From Caldilineaceae bacterium (GTDB taxonomy: Bacteria; Chloroflexota; Anaerolineae; Caldilineales; Caldilineaceae), in NCBI GenBank assembly GCA_026645575.1, contig JAPKMW010000029.1, forward strand, positions 36,700 to 100,699: a stretch of DNA of 64,000 nt, in the 5' to 3' direction. Numbering within the stretch: the first letter of the stretch is position 1; each line of letters starts with the position of its first letter. The position numbers and the translations under genes were made by a program. Below are positions 1 to 7,855 of this stretch, piece by piece. The notes beneath the pieces were generated by a model. That model saw nothing but the letters and a program-made list of their open reading frames with translations, did not search any database and was not told the origin of the DNA.

Positions 1-480
1 GGCGCCCATCACAGCAAATTGTTGTAGATGTTCCGGCTTAACATCGGCATTGGCGCCGATATCCAACACCACACAGAAACCCTGCTCCGTAGGAAAAGGC
101 GAAATCAATGCTGGGCGCAACACACCGGCTGTACGCCCAATGGTAAAAATCCCCGTTGCCAGCGCTGCCCCGGTATTGCCGGCCGTGACAAAGGCTTGCG
201 CCTCGCCCCGACGCACCAGATCGCAAGCGACTACCATCGAGCTATCGCGTTTGGTGCGCACCACCGTGGCTGGTTTATCATCCATCGCAACCACCTGAGT
301 CGCCGGAATGATCGGCAACGACAGGCCGTTAGTTTTGTGCTTGGCTAATTCTTGCTGAATCAATGCTGGTGGCCCCACCAGCGAAACGGTAATGGCTTCC
401 CGCCGGGCCGCTTCCACGGCACCGGTGACAATGGCAGCCGGTGCATGGTCGCCGCCCATGACATCAACGGCAATATTCAT
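1..480 (-). CDS. plsX: Phosphate acyltransferase PlsX, N-terminal part (cut by window edge)
   Basis: The reading frame is open from an ATG at 480 to the left edge, giving the first 160 residues. The N-terminus reads [14 protein letters not shown], the hallmark of PlsX, and is followed by a [11 protein letters not shown] stretch typical of the family. PlsX converts acyl-ACP and phosphate to acyl-phosphate for membrane phospholipid synthesis; it is a peripheral membrane enzyme. Family members are about 330-350 residues, so roughly half is present. It lies downstream of nnr on the same strand, separated by 168 bases that include a hairpin. Confidence 0.93.
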   Translation of the reverse strand, partial: MNIAVDVMGGDHAPAAIVTGAVEAARREAITVSLVGPPALIQQELAKHKTNGLSLPIIPATQVVAMDDKPATVVRTKRDSSMVVACDLVRRGEAQAFVTAGNTGAALATGIFTIGRTAGVLRPALISPFPTEQGFCVVLDIGANADVKPEHLQQFAVMGA

Positions 481-581
481 AACGGTCACTCAATCCACTT
501 TTGTCGGTTTGGCTCATGACCGCCTATGGTACTACAATTTTACAACCTAAAGAAGTTGGCAGATCACAATTATCAGTTGAA

Positions 582-654
582 CAGTGAATCAGTAAGACAG
601 GAAGATAGTTAGTCAGCGCATGAACTCCTGTCCTCCTGTCTCACTGTCCTACTG
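582..654. repeat. Imperfect inverted repeat between nnr and plsX
   Basis: Left arm 582-605 and right arm 631-654 pair at 19 of 24 positions (core agacagga). The right arm contains the nnr stop codon. It is one of the many boundary hairpins of this window. Confidence 0.7.
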
Positions 655-2235
655 GCGCAATGTCTTCAGCAGCGGCGGCAATTGCGGCAACAGGTCGGAG
701 GCCAGCACACCGCTGTTGCCCATCGCCTCGGCGCAACGCAAGCCGGCGGCGCCGTGCAACCAGGCGCCCACACAGGCGGCCCGGAAGGGGTCGAGTCCTT
801 GCGCCAGCAAGCCGGCAATCGTCCCGGCCAGTACATCGCCGGTGCCGGCAGTTGCCAGGGCGGCAGTGGCGACTGGTAACACAGCTAGCCAGCCGGCTGG
901 GTCAGCAATGACCGTGTAAGGGCCTTTGGCAAGCAAAATGGTGTTCCAGGCTGCTGCTTTCTCCAAGGCAAGCTGCCAACGCTGCTTGACTACCTCCGCT
1001 ACCGGTAACCCAGCCAGCCGTCCCAATTCGGCGGCATGTGGTGTGAGAATGCTCCTCTGCGGCAGCAATGTCGGCCAATTCTCCTGTTTGGCGAGGCAGT
1101 TCAAGCCATCGGCATCGATCACGACTCCCGGCAGATCCGGTAACTTCTCTAACAGGGCGCGTACAAAGGCCGCCGTCGTCGGTTTTTGACTCAGACCGCA
1201 GCCGAGCAACAACACATCATAACCGGCAAGAGCGGTCTGCACTATCGGCGCCGCTTCTGCATGAATGACGCCGTCTTCCTCGCCAGCACCGGTTAGCAAG
1301 GGCAACCAGGTCGCTTCGGCCAACCGACTCGCCACCACCGGCCAGACTGGCTTGGCAACGGCGCCCGTCACCAACCCGGTGCCTACGCGACTGGCGGCGG
1401 TGCAACTGAGCAGCGCGGCGCCGGCATAGTTGACACAGCCCACCGCCGCCATCAACTTGCCATAGGTGCCTTTGTGGCTGTTGTTGGGGCGGGGCGGCAA
1501 CCAGCGGCGAATGAGCGTTTCAGTCAATACGAACGTTTTGACGCCAGCGGCCAAAGCCGGAGCAATGCCAATATCGATCACGGCGAGGTCGCCAGTCATT
1601 TCAGCGCCGGGGAACTGATAATGACCCCACTTGGCATAAGCAAAAGTGACGGTCATTGTTGCCGCCACTGCTGCCGGATCGACGGCGCCGGTGTCACAAT
1701 TCAAGCCACTGACACAGTCAACGGCAATGAGTGGACGTGGCTGATGTTGTTGCACTTCCCGCAGATGGCCCAGCAGTGCTGCCAGTTGTCCGGTAATCGG
1801 GCGGTTGGCGCCGGTGCCAAGCAGCGCATCTACGAGCAATGCACTCTCTGCCAACCAGGTGCGCAGGGTGGCAAAATTCGGATCGTCATCGGTATGTGTT
1901 GCCGGGACGCCAAACGCGACTACCTTTGTATAGTGCTGTTGGTAATCCTGTGCCGGCGCAATCGCCCGCTTCCAAAGATAGACACGCACTGGTATCCCGG
2001 CCTCGCGCAAATAGCGCGCACAGACCAATCCATCGCCGCCATTATTGCCCGGCCCCACCAAGACCGTCACCAAGCCGGGATTTGGATAGCGCACTAAAAT
2101 TTGTTCCGCCACCCCGCGTCCGGCCATCTCCATCATCGTCGCATACGAATGACCAGCCGCGTCCGCCGCCTTCTCCAGCGCCGCCATCTCCGCCACCGTC
2201 ACCAACTGCGCCGCCGATCCAATCTCTACCGTCAC
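649..2235 (-). CDS. nnr: Bifunctional NAD(P)H-hydrate repair enzyme (epimerase/dehydratase)
   Basis: Repairs damaged NADHX/NADPHX: the N-terminal YjeF_N domain epimerises the R and S forms, and the C-terminal ribokinase-like YjeF_C domain dehydrates S-NAD(P)HX with ADP. Residues 61-69 read GPGNNGGDG, the signature of the epimerase domain. The C-terminal half carries LTPHAAELGRL, an AKGP strand and TAGTGDVLAG, the nucleotide-binding signature. I chose the GTG at 2235 because GGAGGAG precedes it closely; an in-frame ATG at 2295 would add 20 residues encoded by a low-complexity hairpin, which is implausible. The protein has 528 residues, normal for the fused form. Confidence 0.93.
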   Translation of the reverse strand: MTVEIGSAAQLVTVAEMAALEKAADAAGHSYATMMEMAGRGVAEQILVRYPNPGLVTVLVGPGNNGGDGLVCARYLREAGIPVRVYLWKRAIAPAQDYQQHYTKVVAFGVPATHTDDDPNFATLRTWLAESALLVDALLGTGANRPITGQLAALLGHLREVQQHQPRPLIAVDCVSGLNCDTGAVDPAAVAATMTVTFAYAKWGHYQFPGAEMTGDLAVIDIGIAPALAAGVKTFVLTETLIRRWLPPRPNNSHKGTYGKLMAAVGCVNYAGAALLSCTAASRVGTGLVTGAVAKPVWPVVASRLAEATWLPLLTGAGEEDGVIHAEAAPIVQTALAGYDVLLLGCGLSQKPTTAAFVRALLEKLPDLPGVVIDADGLNCLAKQENWPTLLPQRSILTPHAAELGRLAGLPVAEVVKQRWQLALEKAAAWNTILLAKGPYTVIADPAGWLAVLPVATAALATAGTGDVLAGTIAGLLAQGLDPFRAACVGAWLHGAAGLRCAEAMGNSGVLASDLLPQLPPLLKTLRQ

Positions 2236-2255
2236 TACTCCTCCATCTGAAATAT

Positions 2256-2365
2256 GAAAGAGATCGAGAGATTGAGAGATTGAGAGATTTTCCACCAGTT
2301 GAGTCGAAATCTCTTAATCTCTCGATCTCCTAATCGCCCCTTCTGACTTCTTGTCACCTTGTCAT
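2256..2365. repeat. Composite hairpin: agattgag family plus one gacaaggtgac-type arm
   Basis: Left arm about 2256-2290 is built of gagattgagagatt units, right arm 2306-2335 of the complementary aatctctcgatctc units. Next to it, 2351-2365 is a single arm of another family (ttgtcaccttgtcat). The same two families recur at 24161, 49319, 51706 and at 14581, 24332, 56623. Confidence 0.75.
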
Positions 2366-2368
2366 TCG

Positions 2369-3001
2369 CTATCCCCGCAATGGCGCTTCCGGCGGTTCCG
2401 GCGCCAGCCCCATCTCTTGCAGCAGACCGGCAAGGGCAAAGTTGCCGGTAAGTGCAGCCAGGGCCGGCCAGAGCAGCACCAGCGGCAACGTCAAACCCAC
2501 CGAGAGCGCCAACAAGACAAGTTGGAAGAGCAGAATCAAGAGCGTATAAAGTGGGTGTTTCAGGGCCAGGATCGTGGCATTGCGTAGCGCCAACTTGATG
2601 CTCGGTTCATCCTGTTGCCAGAAGAGCGGGATAAAATATTGGCTGATCATCAATACCAACAGCAACATCCAGAGCCATGCCACACCAATGACGCGCAGAT
2701 AGCCCTGACTGTTGGCATAGAACCAGATGTTAAAGACCACCGCTGCCGGCGCGCCCAAGGTGAGCAGCATCATCAACCAGCCGCGACCAATGTGCTGGCG
2801 CAAGGCTTCCCAAAAGAAGCTATTGTCTACCCGTTTATAATTGGCAATCCGATTCGCCACCCGATTGGTCGCCATCGTCACCGGCGCGATTGTCACAATC
2901 GGTAGCAAGCCGATCCACCAGGCAATGCTCATAAAAACACAGAGAAAGAGATCCTCATAGGCCGCTTTCAACACCCGCCCCATTACCGTAAATGCTTTCA
3001 T
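2369..3001 (-). CDS. DUF624/YesL-like integral membrane protein
   Basis: A 210-residue protein with about five hydrophobic segments. The first follows a short cytoplasmic start (MKAFTVMGRVLKAAYEDLFL) and runs into a segment with a WWIGLLPIVTIAP motif; the last is leucine-rich (LVLLALSVGLTLPLVLL). This layout resembles the YesL/DUF624 family, whose members often sit near carbohydrate transporters; the function is unknown. I chose the ATG at 3001 because upstream in-frame sequence has no membrane protein character and crosses an inverted repeat. No obvious Shine-Dalgarno is seen. Its stop abuts the 2351-2365 repeat arm. Confidence 0.65.
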   Translation of the reverse strand: MKAFTVMGRVLKAAYEDLFLCVFMSIAWWIGLLPIVTIAPVTMATNRVANRIANYKRVDNSFFWEALRQHIGRGWLMMLLTLGAPAAVVFNIWFYANSQGYLRVIGVAWLWMLLLVLMISQYFIPLFWQQDEPSIKLALRNATILALKHPLYTLLILLFQLVLLALSVGLTLPLVLLWPALAALTGNFALAGLLQEMGLAPEPPEAPLRG

Positions 3002-3039
3002 TGGTTGCTCGCAATTTTCTCTCAGGTTTGTATCAGGTG

Positions 3040-3089
3040 TGAAGCTTGGTGATGGTAGCAGGACAAGACGCTGCCACTGCCAAGCTTCA
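3040..3089. repeat. Imperfect inverted repeat
   Basis: tgaagcttggtgatggtagc... at 3040-3061 pairs with the complementary stretch at 3071-3089 (last ten bases ccaagcttca perfect). Confidence 0.6.
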
Positions 3090-3209
3090 TCAATTCTGGG
3101 ATTTAATATAGCCAATCTTCGCAGTTCTATCAGCTTACCAAACTCTTGGCAATTCATCAACTCACCAGGATGGCGGTGGATGATAGGTAGCAGGGGCAAA
3201 CCCTCGCTC

Positions 3210-3274
3210 CTAACAGCGAGAAGCCCCCTCAGGGGTTGGAACAGATAGCCCCTGAGGGGGCTTCTCGCTGTTAG
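3210..3274. repeat. Perfect 26-bp inverted repeat, 13-base loop
   Basis: Left arm 3210-3235 and right arm 3249-3274 are exact reverse complements (core gagaagccccctcagggg). There is no T-run after either arm, so it is not a canonical intrinsic terminator. Confidence 0.9.
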
Positions 3275-3303
3275 CCGGCAGTTTCAACTGCTGTGGCTGC
3301 GGG

Positions 3304-3333
3304 TTGCATTTTGTTAACAACTATAGGTATTAT
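3304..3333 (+). promoter_or_regulatory. Possible sigma-70-type promoter for the methyltransferase
   Basis: TTGCAT at 3304-3309 and TATTAT at 3328-3333 with an 18-base spacer, 86 bases upstream of the ATG at 3419. By pattern only. Confidence 0.4.
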
Positions 3334-3418
3334 TAAGGACGATACCTTTGGCAGGGCAAATTGCCCTATCGTCTGCGCAGATTAGGAGGGCTGCGTACTA
3401 TACTACGAGCGATTTCTT

Positions 3419-4303
3419 ATGCAAGAGCAAGCTATTCATGAACAACTTTCCCATGCTTTGTGGCGCATCTATCGGCGCCCCCATCACCCCAAACCTTGGC
3501 AACAGGGGGGGAATCTGCCCTGGAATGATCCAGTCTTTTCCGAACGGATGTTGCGCGAACATCTTGATCAGGCGCATGGCGCCGCCTCGCGCATAGACGA
3601 GGAGCGCCGCCGGCAATTGGATTGGCTCTGGGACAAAATCGGCTTACAACCAGGAATGCAGATCTGTGATCTCACCTGTGGCCCTGGTCTCTACGCCGTT
3701 GAATTGGCGAAACGGGGATGCCACGTCACCGGCATCGATTTTGCGCCGGCCGCGGTGGCCTATGCGCGCGCCCTTGTGCAACAAGAAGAAGTGGCTGACC
3801 GTTGCACCTTTATTGAACAAGATGTGCGGGCCGTAGCCCTACCCCCGGCCGCGTTTGATGCCGCCCTTTTTATTTACGGACAACTCGCCGTCTTTCCCAA
3901 GGCCGAAGCGGTACAATTGCTGGCAAAAGCCGCCGCAATCCTGAAACCGGGCGGCGCACTGGTGGTTGAACTGCTCAACCAGGAGCGCGTTGACAAGACC
4001 AGCACCAACTGGTGGTTTACGGACAACAGCGGACTGTGGGGCGATGGCCCCTTCCTGCACCTGGGCGAACGCTTCTGGGACGACGAGGCCCAGCTTTCCT
4101 ACGAGCGCTTTTACATCCTACACCTGGAAACTGGCCAATACAACGAAGTCCATCTCTGTGACCAAACCTATTCGGTTGCTACCATGCAAGAAATGATGCT
4201 TCAAGCCGGCTTTGCCCAGGTCGAAGTCTACCCGCGCTGGGACGGTCTGCCGCTTTATGACAATGATGAGTGGGTCGTCTATATTGCCCGTAAAGCTGAG
4301 TAG
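3419..4303 (+). CDS. Class I SAM-dependent methyltransferase
   Basis: A 294-residue Rossmann-fold methyltransferase. Motif I is visible as ICDLTCGPGLYAVELAKRG around residues 82-100, followed by VTGIDFAPAAV (motif II, acidic ligand to SAM ribose) and ILKPGGALVVE (post-motif). The C-terminal part, with WWFTDNSGLWGDGPFLHLGE, is probably the substrate-specific lid. The substrate cannot be deduced. The gene stands alone on the plus strand between minus-strand genes and ends at a perfect 25-bp inverted repeat. Confidence 0.85.
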   Translation: MQEQAIHEQLSHALWRIYRRPHHPKPWQQGGNLPWNDPVFSERMLREHLDQAHGAASRIDEERRRQLDWLWDKIGLQPGMQICDLTCGPGLYAVELAKRGCHVTGIDFAPAAVAYARALVQQEEVADRCTFIEQDVRAVALPPAAFDAALFIYGQLAVFPKAEAVQLLAKAAAILKPGGALVVELLNQERVDKTSTNWWFTDNSGLWGDGPFLHLGERFWDDEAQLSYERFYILHLETGQYNEVHLCDQTYSVATMQEMMLQAGFAQVEVYPRWDGLPLYDNDEWVVYIARKAE

Positions 4304-4305
4304 TT

Positions 4306-4357
4306 GGTTGGTTTCGACAAGCTCAACCAACGTTGGTTGAGCTTGTCGAAACCAACC
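4306..4357. repeat. Perfect 25-bp inverted repeat with 2-base loop, between convergent genes
   Basis: Left arm 4306-4330 and right arm 4333-4357 are exact reverse complements containing tttcgacaagctcaacc. The same core (tcgacaagctc) forms the loop of the hairpin at 39212-39280. Confidence 0.92.
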
Positions 4358-4370
4358 ATCCAACTAACCA

Positions 4371-5546
4371 TCAACAATTCTCCACCAATCGCTGATAATT
4401 GTTAACGGCGCCCGTGGTGCAGTCGATGGCGGCGAGCCAGGCGCCTTCAAAGTCGGGGGCGGCAACACCAAAGAGAGCCGGGGTGAGTTCTTCCCAAGTG
4501 GCGTAGCGCCCCCAAGCGGCCACCAGAAGCGGCACCTGGGCGCGTCCATAGTGGCGGCTGACATAATCCACGACGGTGGCAATCGCAATCACATGGCCGG
4601 GGTGGCGTGTCGCTTGGGTAGCGCCGTGGGCGTCCGTTTCCTCATCGGGATAAACTGGTGTGTCAAGCGGCGGCAGGTGGCGGGGCGCTTCCTGTACCAG
4701 CGTGCGCGGCAGTCGATCCGGAGATTGATCCAGGCCCGTGCATAAGAGGGGCAGGCGAATTTGCGCGGGGTGACTCATCCAAAGCGTATGCGCGGCGCAA
4801 AAGGAACTATACTGTTCGGGCAGCGGCAACGGCGCCGTTGGGGCGGTTGCCGGCAGATCAACATAGATCCAGCGCACCAAATCCGCTTGCCAGCGTCCTA
4901 ACGGCAGTTCCGCCTGCCAAAGCTGCCACAAGCGCAGCCCATCCAACAAAGGATAGCGCATGGCGTCAATGTGATGTTGGCGAACCACCTGCGCCAGGGT
5001 ATGATCGATCAAGAGTAGCGCCAGCGACTGGTGCAAGCGATCGCTTTCGCTCCAGGTGGTGGTGGGGTAGAGGGTTGGTGACGGCACGTCCAGCGTGGTA
5101 AAGACGCGCGGGCGATAGGGGGCGGTGGCAACGGTGCGGGTGGTCGTAACCATGATGGACAGGGGCGCCGTTGTCGTGACGGTCACGCCAAAGTCCTGTT
5201 GTAACGTGGTATAGAAGCGTTCCAGCCGCGGGGCAACCAGGGCCACGGTTTGGGCATCCCGTTGGGGAAAGTGGAAGACAAAATTGGCCGTTGCCAAGCG
5301 GCCCGTCGCTTCTTCTGTCATTGCCGGCAAGGCTTGCACTGGTGGGGTGACGACTGGCTCATCGGCTTGTGTCCGCCACCACCAACCGCCGATGCCTACG
5401 GCCAGCACCAAAACAACCCAGTACCCCCAGCCAAACCCACGGCTTGGCGGTGCTGCTGGAGCGGCCCGCGCCTGTAACTCTGCCCACTCAGCTTCACTTT
5501 CTGCCACATGCCATTCCATGATCGGTGGTTGCTTGCGCTTTGACAT
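4371..5546 (-). CDS. Membrane-anchored protein of unknown function
   Basis: 391 residues. A basic N-terminus (MSKRKQPP) is followed by a single hydrophobic segment at about residues 41-58 (GYWVVLVLAVGIGGWWW), so the bulk should lie outside the cytoplasm. The extracytoplasmic part has a FVFHFP strand and a TLAQVVRQHH helix, broadly like the fold pattern of peptidase-MA-like proteins, but I see no HExxH zinc motif. AAAGGG precedes the ATG. No function is assigned. Confidence 0.6.
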   Translation of the reverse strand: MSKRKQPPIMEWHVAESEAEWAELQARAAPAAPPSRGFGWGYWVVLVLAVGIGGWWWRTQADEPVVTPPVQALPAMTEEATGRLATANFVFHFPQRDAQTVALVAPRLERFYTTLQQDFGVTVTTTAPLSIMVTTTRTVATAPYRPRVFTTLDVPSPTLYPTTTWSESDRLHQSLALLLIDHTLAQVVRQHHIDAMRYPLLDGLRLWQLWQAELPLGRWQADLVRWIYVDLPATAPTAPLPLPEQYSSFCAAHTLWMSHPAQIRLPLLCTGLDQSPDRLPRTLVQEAPRHLPPLDTPVYPDEETDAHGATQATRHPGHVIAIATVVDYVSRHYGRAQVPLLVAAWGRYATWEELTPALFGVAAPDFEGAWLAAIDCTTGAVNNYQRLVENC

Positions 5547-5658
5547 TCTGCCCTTTCCTCAATTTTGCTCAATCTTTCCGTCTCTGAGGTGGAACAATTA
5601 CTGGTCGAAACCAGCCCGTCAACGCCTACTGATGAATAGCCACACCCTGGACCTACCA

Positions 5659-6318
5659 TCACTCTCTTTGCGACTGGTAAACCAGTGTCATGGCCGGCAG
5701 CGCCAGCAACTCACTGAGCATCATGGCCGTGGCGCCCCAGATGGTATGACCCTGAATCTGAAAGAAGGGGACATCAACGGTACGTCCGCGCAATTGCCAG
5801 GGTTCACGCCGGTAGTTGACGGGGTCGAGCAATGCGGCCAATGGTGTTTCGATCAGCGCGGCCACTTCCCGTTGGTCAATTTGAAAGTGGGGCGGCTGCG
5901 CCATCCAGGCCACGGTGGGTTGCACCAGATAGTTGCTGGCAAAGACATAGAGCGGGCTAAGTTGTCCCAGGATGGTAATCGGCGCCAGGGCAATGCCAAT
6001 CTCTTCGTGCGCTTCCCGTAAAGCCGTGGCCGTAATATCCGGGTCGCCCACCTCCTGCCCACCGCCGGGAAAACCGACCTGTCCACTGTGGACGCCATCA
6101 TAGGTCGGGCGCAAAATCAACGGCAAGTAGGGTTGATCGTCCACCGGGTAAAACAACACAAGAACGCCACCCCGCCGAGCATCGGCCGGCAGTTGGTCAT
6201 ACGGTTCGGCGCCGGGGCGCGGTTGGGGCGCCATGCGATATTGGGCGTCCCGTCCCGGTAGAGGGCCTTGCAGATCGTGCGCCATTTGTTGAATAAAACG
6301 TGCAAAGAGATCGCTCAT
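5659..6318 (-). CDS. Nudix hydrolase, CoA-pyrophosphatase type
   Basis: 219 residues with the Nudix box GGGQEVGDPDITATALREAH followed by EEIGI, fitting GX5EX7REUXEEXGU. The preceding RPTYDGVHSGQVGFPGG block is typical of NudL/CoAse-type hydrolases, which split coenzyme A or similar nucleoside diphosphate derivatives. The ATG at 6318 overlaps the stop of the upstream methyltransferase gene (ATGA), suggesting translational coupling; a TTG at 6330 is a less likely start. Confidence 0.88.
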   Translation of the reverse strand: MSDLFARFIQQMAHDLQGPLPGRDAQYRMAPQPRPGAEPYDQLPADARRGGVLVLFYPVDDQPYLPLILRPTYDGVHSGQVGFPGGGQEVGDPDITATALREAHEEIGIALAPITILGQLSPLYVFASNYLVQPTVAWMAQPPHFQIDQREVAALIETPLAALLDPVNYRREPWQLRGRTVDVPFFQIQGHTIWGATAMMLSELLALPAMTLVYQSQRE

Positions 6319-7529
6319 AAAACTCGACAAATCAACCCTTTCAAATATTCACCCTCGGGAAAAGTGATGGCGACCGGGTGATCATTGCCCTGCCGCAACC
6401 ACTCCATCACCTGCACCGACCGTCGCGCATCCACCGCCGCACCAAAGACCACCTTCTGAAAGAGATCGGCGCTGACCAGCCCGCTACAACTAAAGGTCGC
6501 CAGGATACCCCCCGGTTTGATCAACCCCAATGCCAGCAGATTAATGTCTTTGTAACCCCGCAACGCCCGCTCCAGATTGCCGCGGGATTGGACAAATTTG
6601 GGCGGGTCGAGGATGATCACGTCAAACGGTTCTACCCGTTCCGCCCGCCAATCACGCAGAACCGTGAAGACATCGCCAGCGATTTGCTCGGCCTGTTGAT
6701 CAGGATCAAAACCGTTGAGCCGCAGGTGGATTTCACCAACGGTTAAGGCATCCACGCTGGTATCAATGTTGGTGACATGGTGCGCACCCGCCGCCAGCGC
6801 ATGAACGGCAAAAGCTGCGGTGTAACTAAACGCATTCAGCACACGCCCACCCTGACAATAGGCCGCCACCCGCCGTCGGTTGTCGCGCTGGTCGGTATAA
6901 AAGCCGCTTTTCTGCCCATGCGTCAGATCAACCTGATAGCGAAAGCCGGATTCCTGAATGTCAACCGGGCCGGTCGGCGCGCTACCGACCAGTAACCCGG
7001 TGGCCTCGGCCAGCCCTTCTTGCCGGCGCAGGGCGAGATCGCTCCGTTCGATCACCCCGCGACAGCCAGTCAGCGCCAGCAATTGTTCGGCTAGATCCTG
7101 TTTCCGCTGATCCATACCCAGTGTACCCACTTGCATGACCAGGTAATCCGCATACTGATCGACGACCAGACCGGGCAAATAGTCACTCTCGCCATTGACC
7201 AGCCGGTAGGCATTGGTCGTCGCATCGGCGATGAAGGCGCGACGCAGCGCAAGGGCGCGCTGCAATCGGCGCTCCCAAAAGACCGCATCAATGGCTTCAT
7301 CCGGCTGCCAACTGAGCAAGCGTACCTGGATCTGACTCTTCCGGTTCAGGTAGCCACGCGCCAACCACTCGCCCTCTGCCGAACGGACATCGACCAGTTC
7401 GCCATCGGCGACACCGGCTGGTAGTTGTTGGATAGCGCCGCTAAAGATCCAGGGATGCTGTTGCCGCACCGGTTTTTCCCGCCCGGCTTTGACGATCACG
7501 GCCATGTCACGATTCGCTGTTTGCTTCAT
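6315..7529 (-). CDS. PUA-domain class I rRNA (cytosine-C5) methyltransferase, RlmI-like
   Basis: 404 residues. The N-terminal PUA part reads VKAGREKPVRQQHPWIFSGA, a central region follows, and the C-terminal Rossmann domain carries LNAFSYTAAFAVHALAAGA (SAM binding) and DVIILDPPKF (catalytic motif IV). A CSG near residue 355 matches the family. RlmI/YccW methylates 23S rRNA C1962; the exact target here is inferred. The ATG at 7529 overlaps the preceding gene by 23 bases; an ATG at 7505 eight residues later is an alternative. It is coupled to the Nudix gene downstream. Confidence 0.85.
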   Translation of the reverse strand: MKQTANRDMAVIVKAGREKPVRQQHPWIFSGAIQQLPAGVADGELVDVRSAEGEWLARGYLNRKSQIQVRLLSWQPDEAIDAVFWERRLQRALALRRAFIADATTNAYRLVNGESDYLPGLVVDQYADYLVMQVGTLGMDQRKQDLAEQLLALTGCRGVIERSDLALRRQEGLAEATGLLVGSAPTGPVDIQESGFRYQVDLTHGQKSGFYTDQRDNRRRVAAYCQGGRVLNAFSYTAAFAVHALAAGAHHVTNIDTSVDALTVGEIHLRLNGFDPDQQAEQIAGDVFTVLRDWRAERVEPFDVIILDPPKFVQSRGNLERALRGYKDINLLALGLIKPGGILATFSCSGLVSADLFQKVVFGAAVDARRSVQVMEWLRQGNDHPVAITFPEGEYLKGLICRVL

Positions 7530-7746
7530 CGCGCCCTACCTTTTCCAGTTCCCAGCCATAGTCATTAATGGTCACGCGCAGATCCGGCAACGTGACTACC
7601 TTACTGATCGGATCATACGAAAAGTCTACTTCCCCCGTCGGCGTCGTCAACACCCCGGTCACGCGCGCCGATGATCGCTCCTTAAAGCGCACCTTGTACC
7701 CCTTGTAGATCACCCAATGGGTTAACGGCTTCACAGTAAACCCCAT
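7507..7746 (-). CDS. Small conserved-looking protein of unknown function
   Basis: 79 residues from the ATG at 7746 (GGGGA five bases upstream). The protein is rich in beta-type sequence (VIYKGYKVRFKERSSARVTG, VVTLPDLRVTINDYGWELEK) with no motif that I recognise. A start at 7758 or TTG 7773 is possible, but the latter would run into the 44-base direct repeat. It overlaps the rRNA methyltransferase gene and is probably cotranscribed with it. Confidence 0.55.
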   Translation of the reverse strand: MGFTVKPLTHWVIYKGYKVRFKERSSARVTGVLTTPTGEVDFSYDPISKVVTLPDLRVTINDYGWELEKVGRDEANSES

Positions 7747-7765
7747 GGTCTTCCCCATCTCCCCT

Positions 7766-7855
7766 AAACTCAAGCGTCCCTACGGGACGTTCTGTCTTCT
7801 GTCTTCCTTCTAAATTCAAGCGTCCCTACGGGACGTTCTGTCTTCTGTTTTCCTT
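7766..7855. repeat. Two 44-base direct repeats, each with a short palindrome
   Basis: Copies at 7766-7809 and 7812-7855 differ at only two positions and each contains cgtccctacgggacg (6-bp stem). The second copy encodes the last residues and the stop codon of tilS. Confidence 0.85.

Larger units (their letters stand above)
3002..3418. other. Divergent intergenic region with two hairpins
   Basis: 417 bases between the YesL-like gene (minus) and the methyltransferase (plus). It holds an imperfect inverted repeat at 3040-3089, a perfect one at 3210-3274 and a possible plus-strand promoter at 3304-3333. I see no gene; a minus-strand open frame up to 3199 is only an extension of the downstream gene. 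Confidence 0.6.

Noticed and set aside
2236..2295. Twenty extra N-terminal codons for nnr from an ATG at 2295
   Set aside because: They are encoded by a low-complexity hairpin and a GTG with an adjacent GGAGGAG gives the family-typical start.
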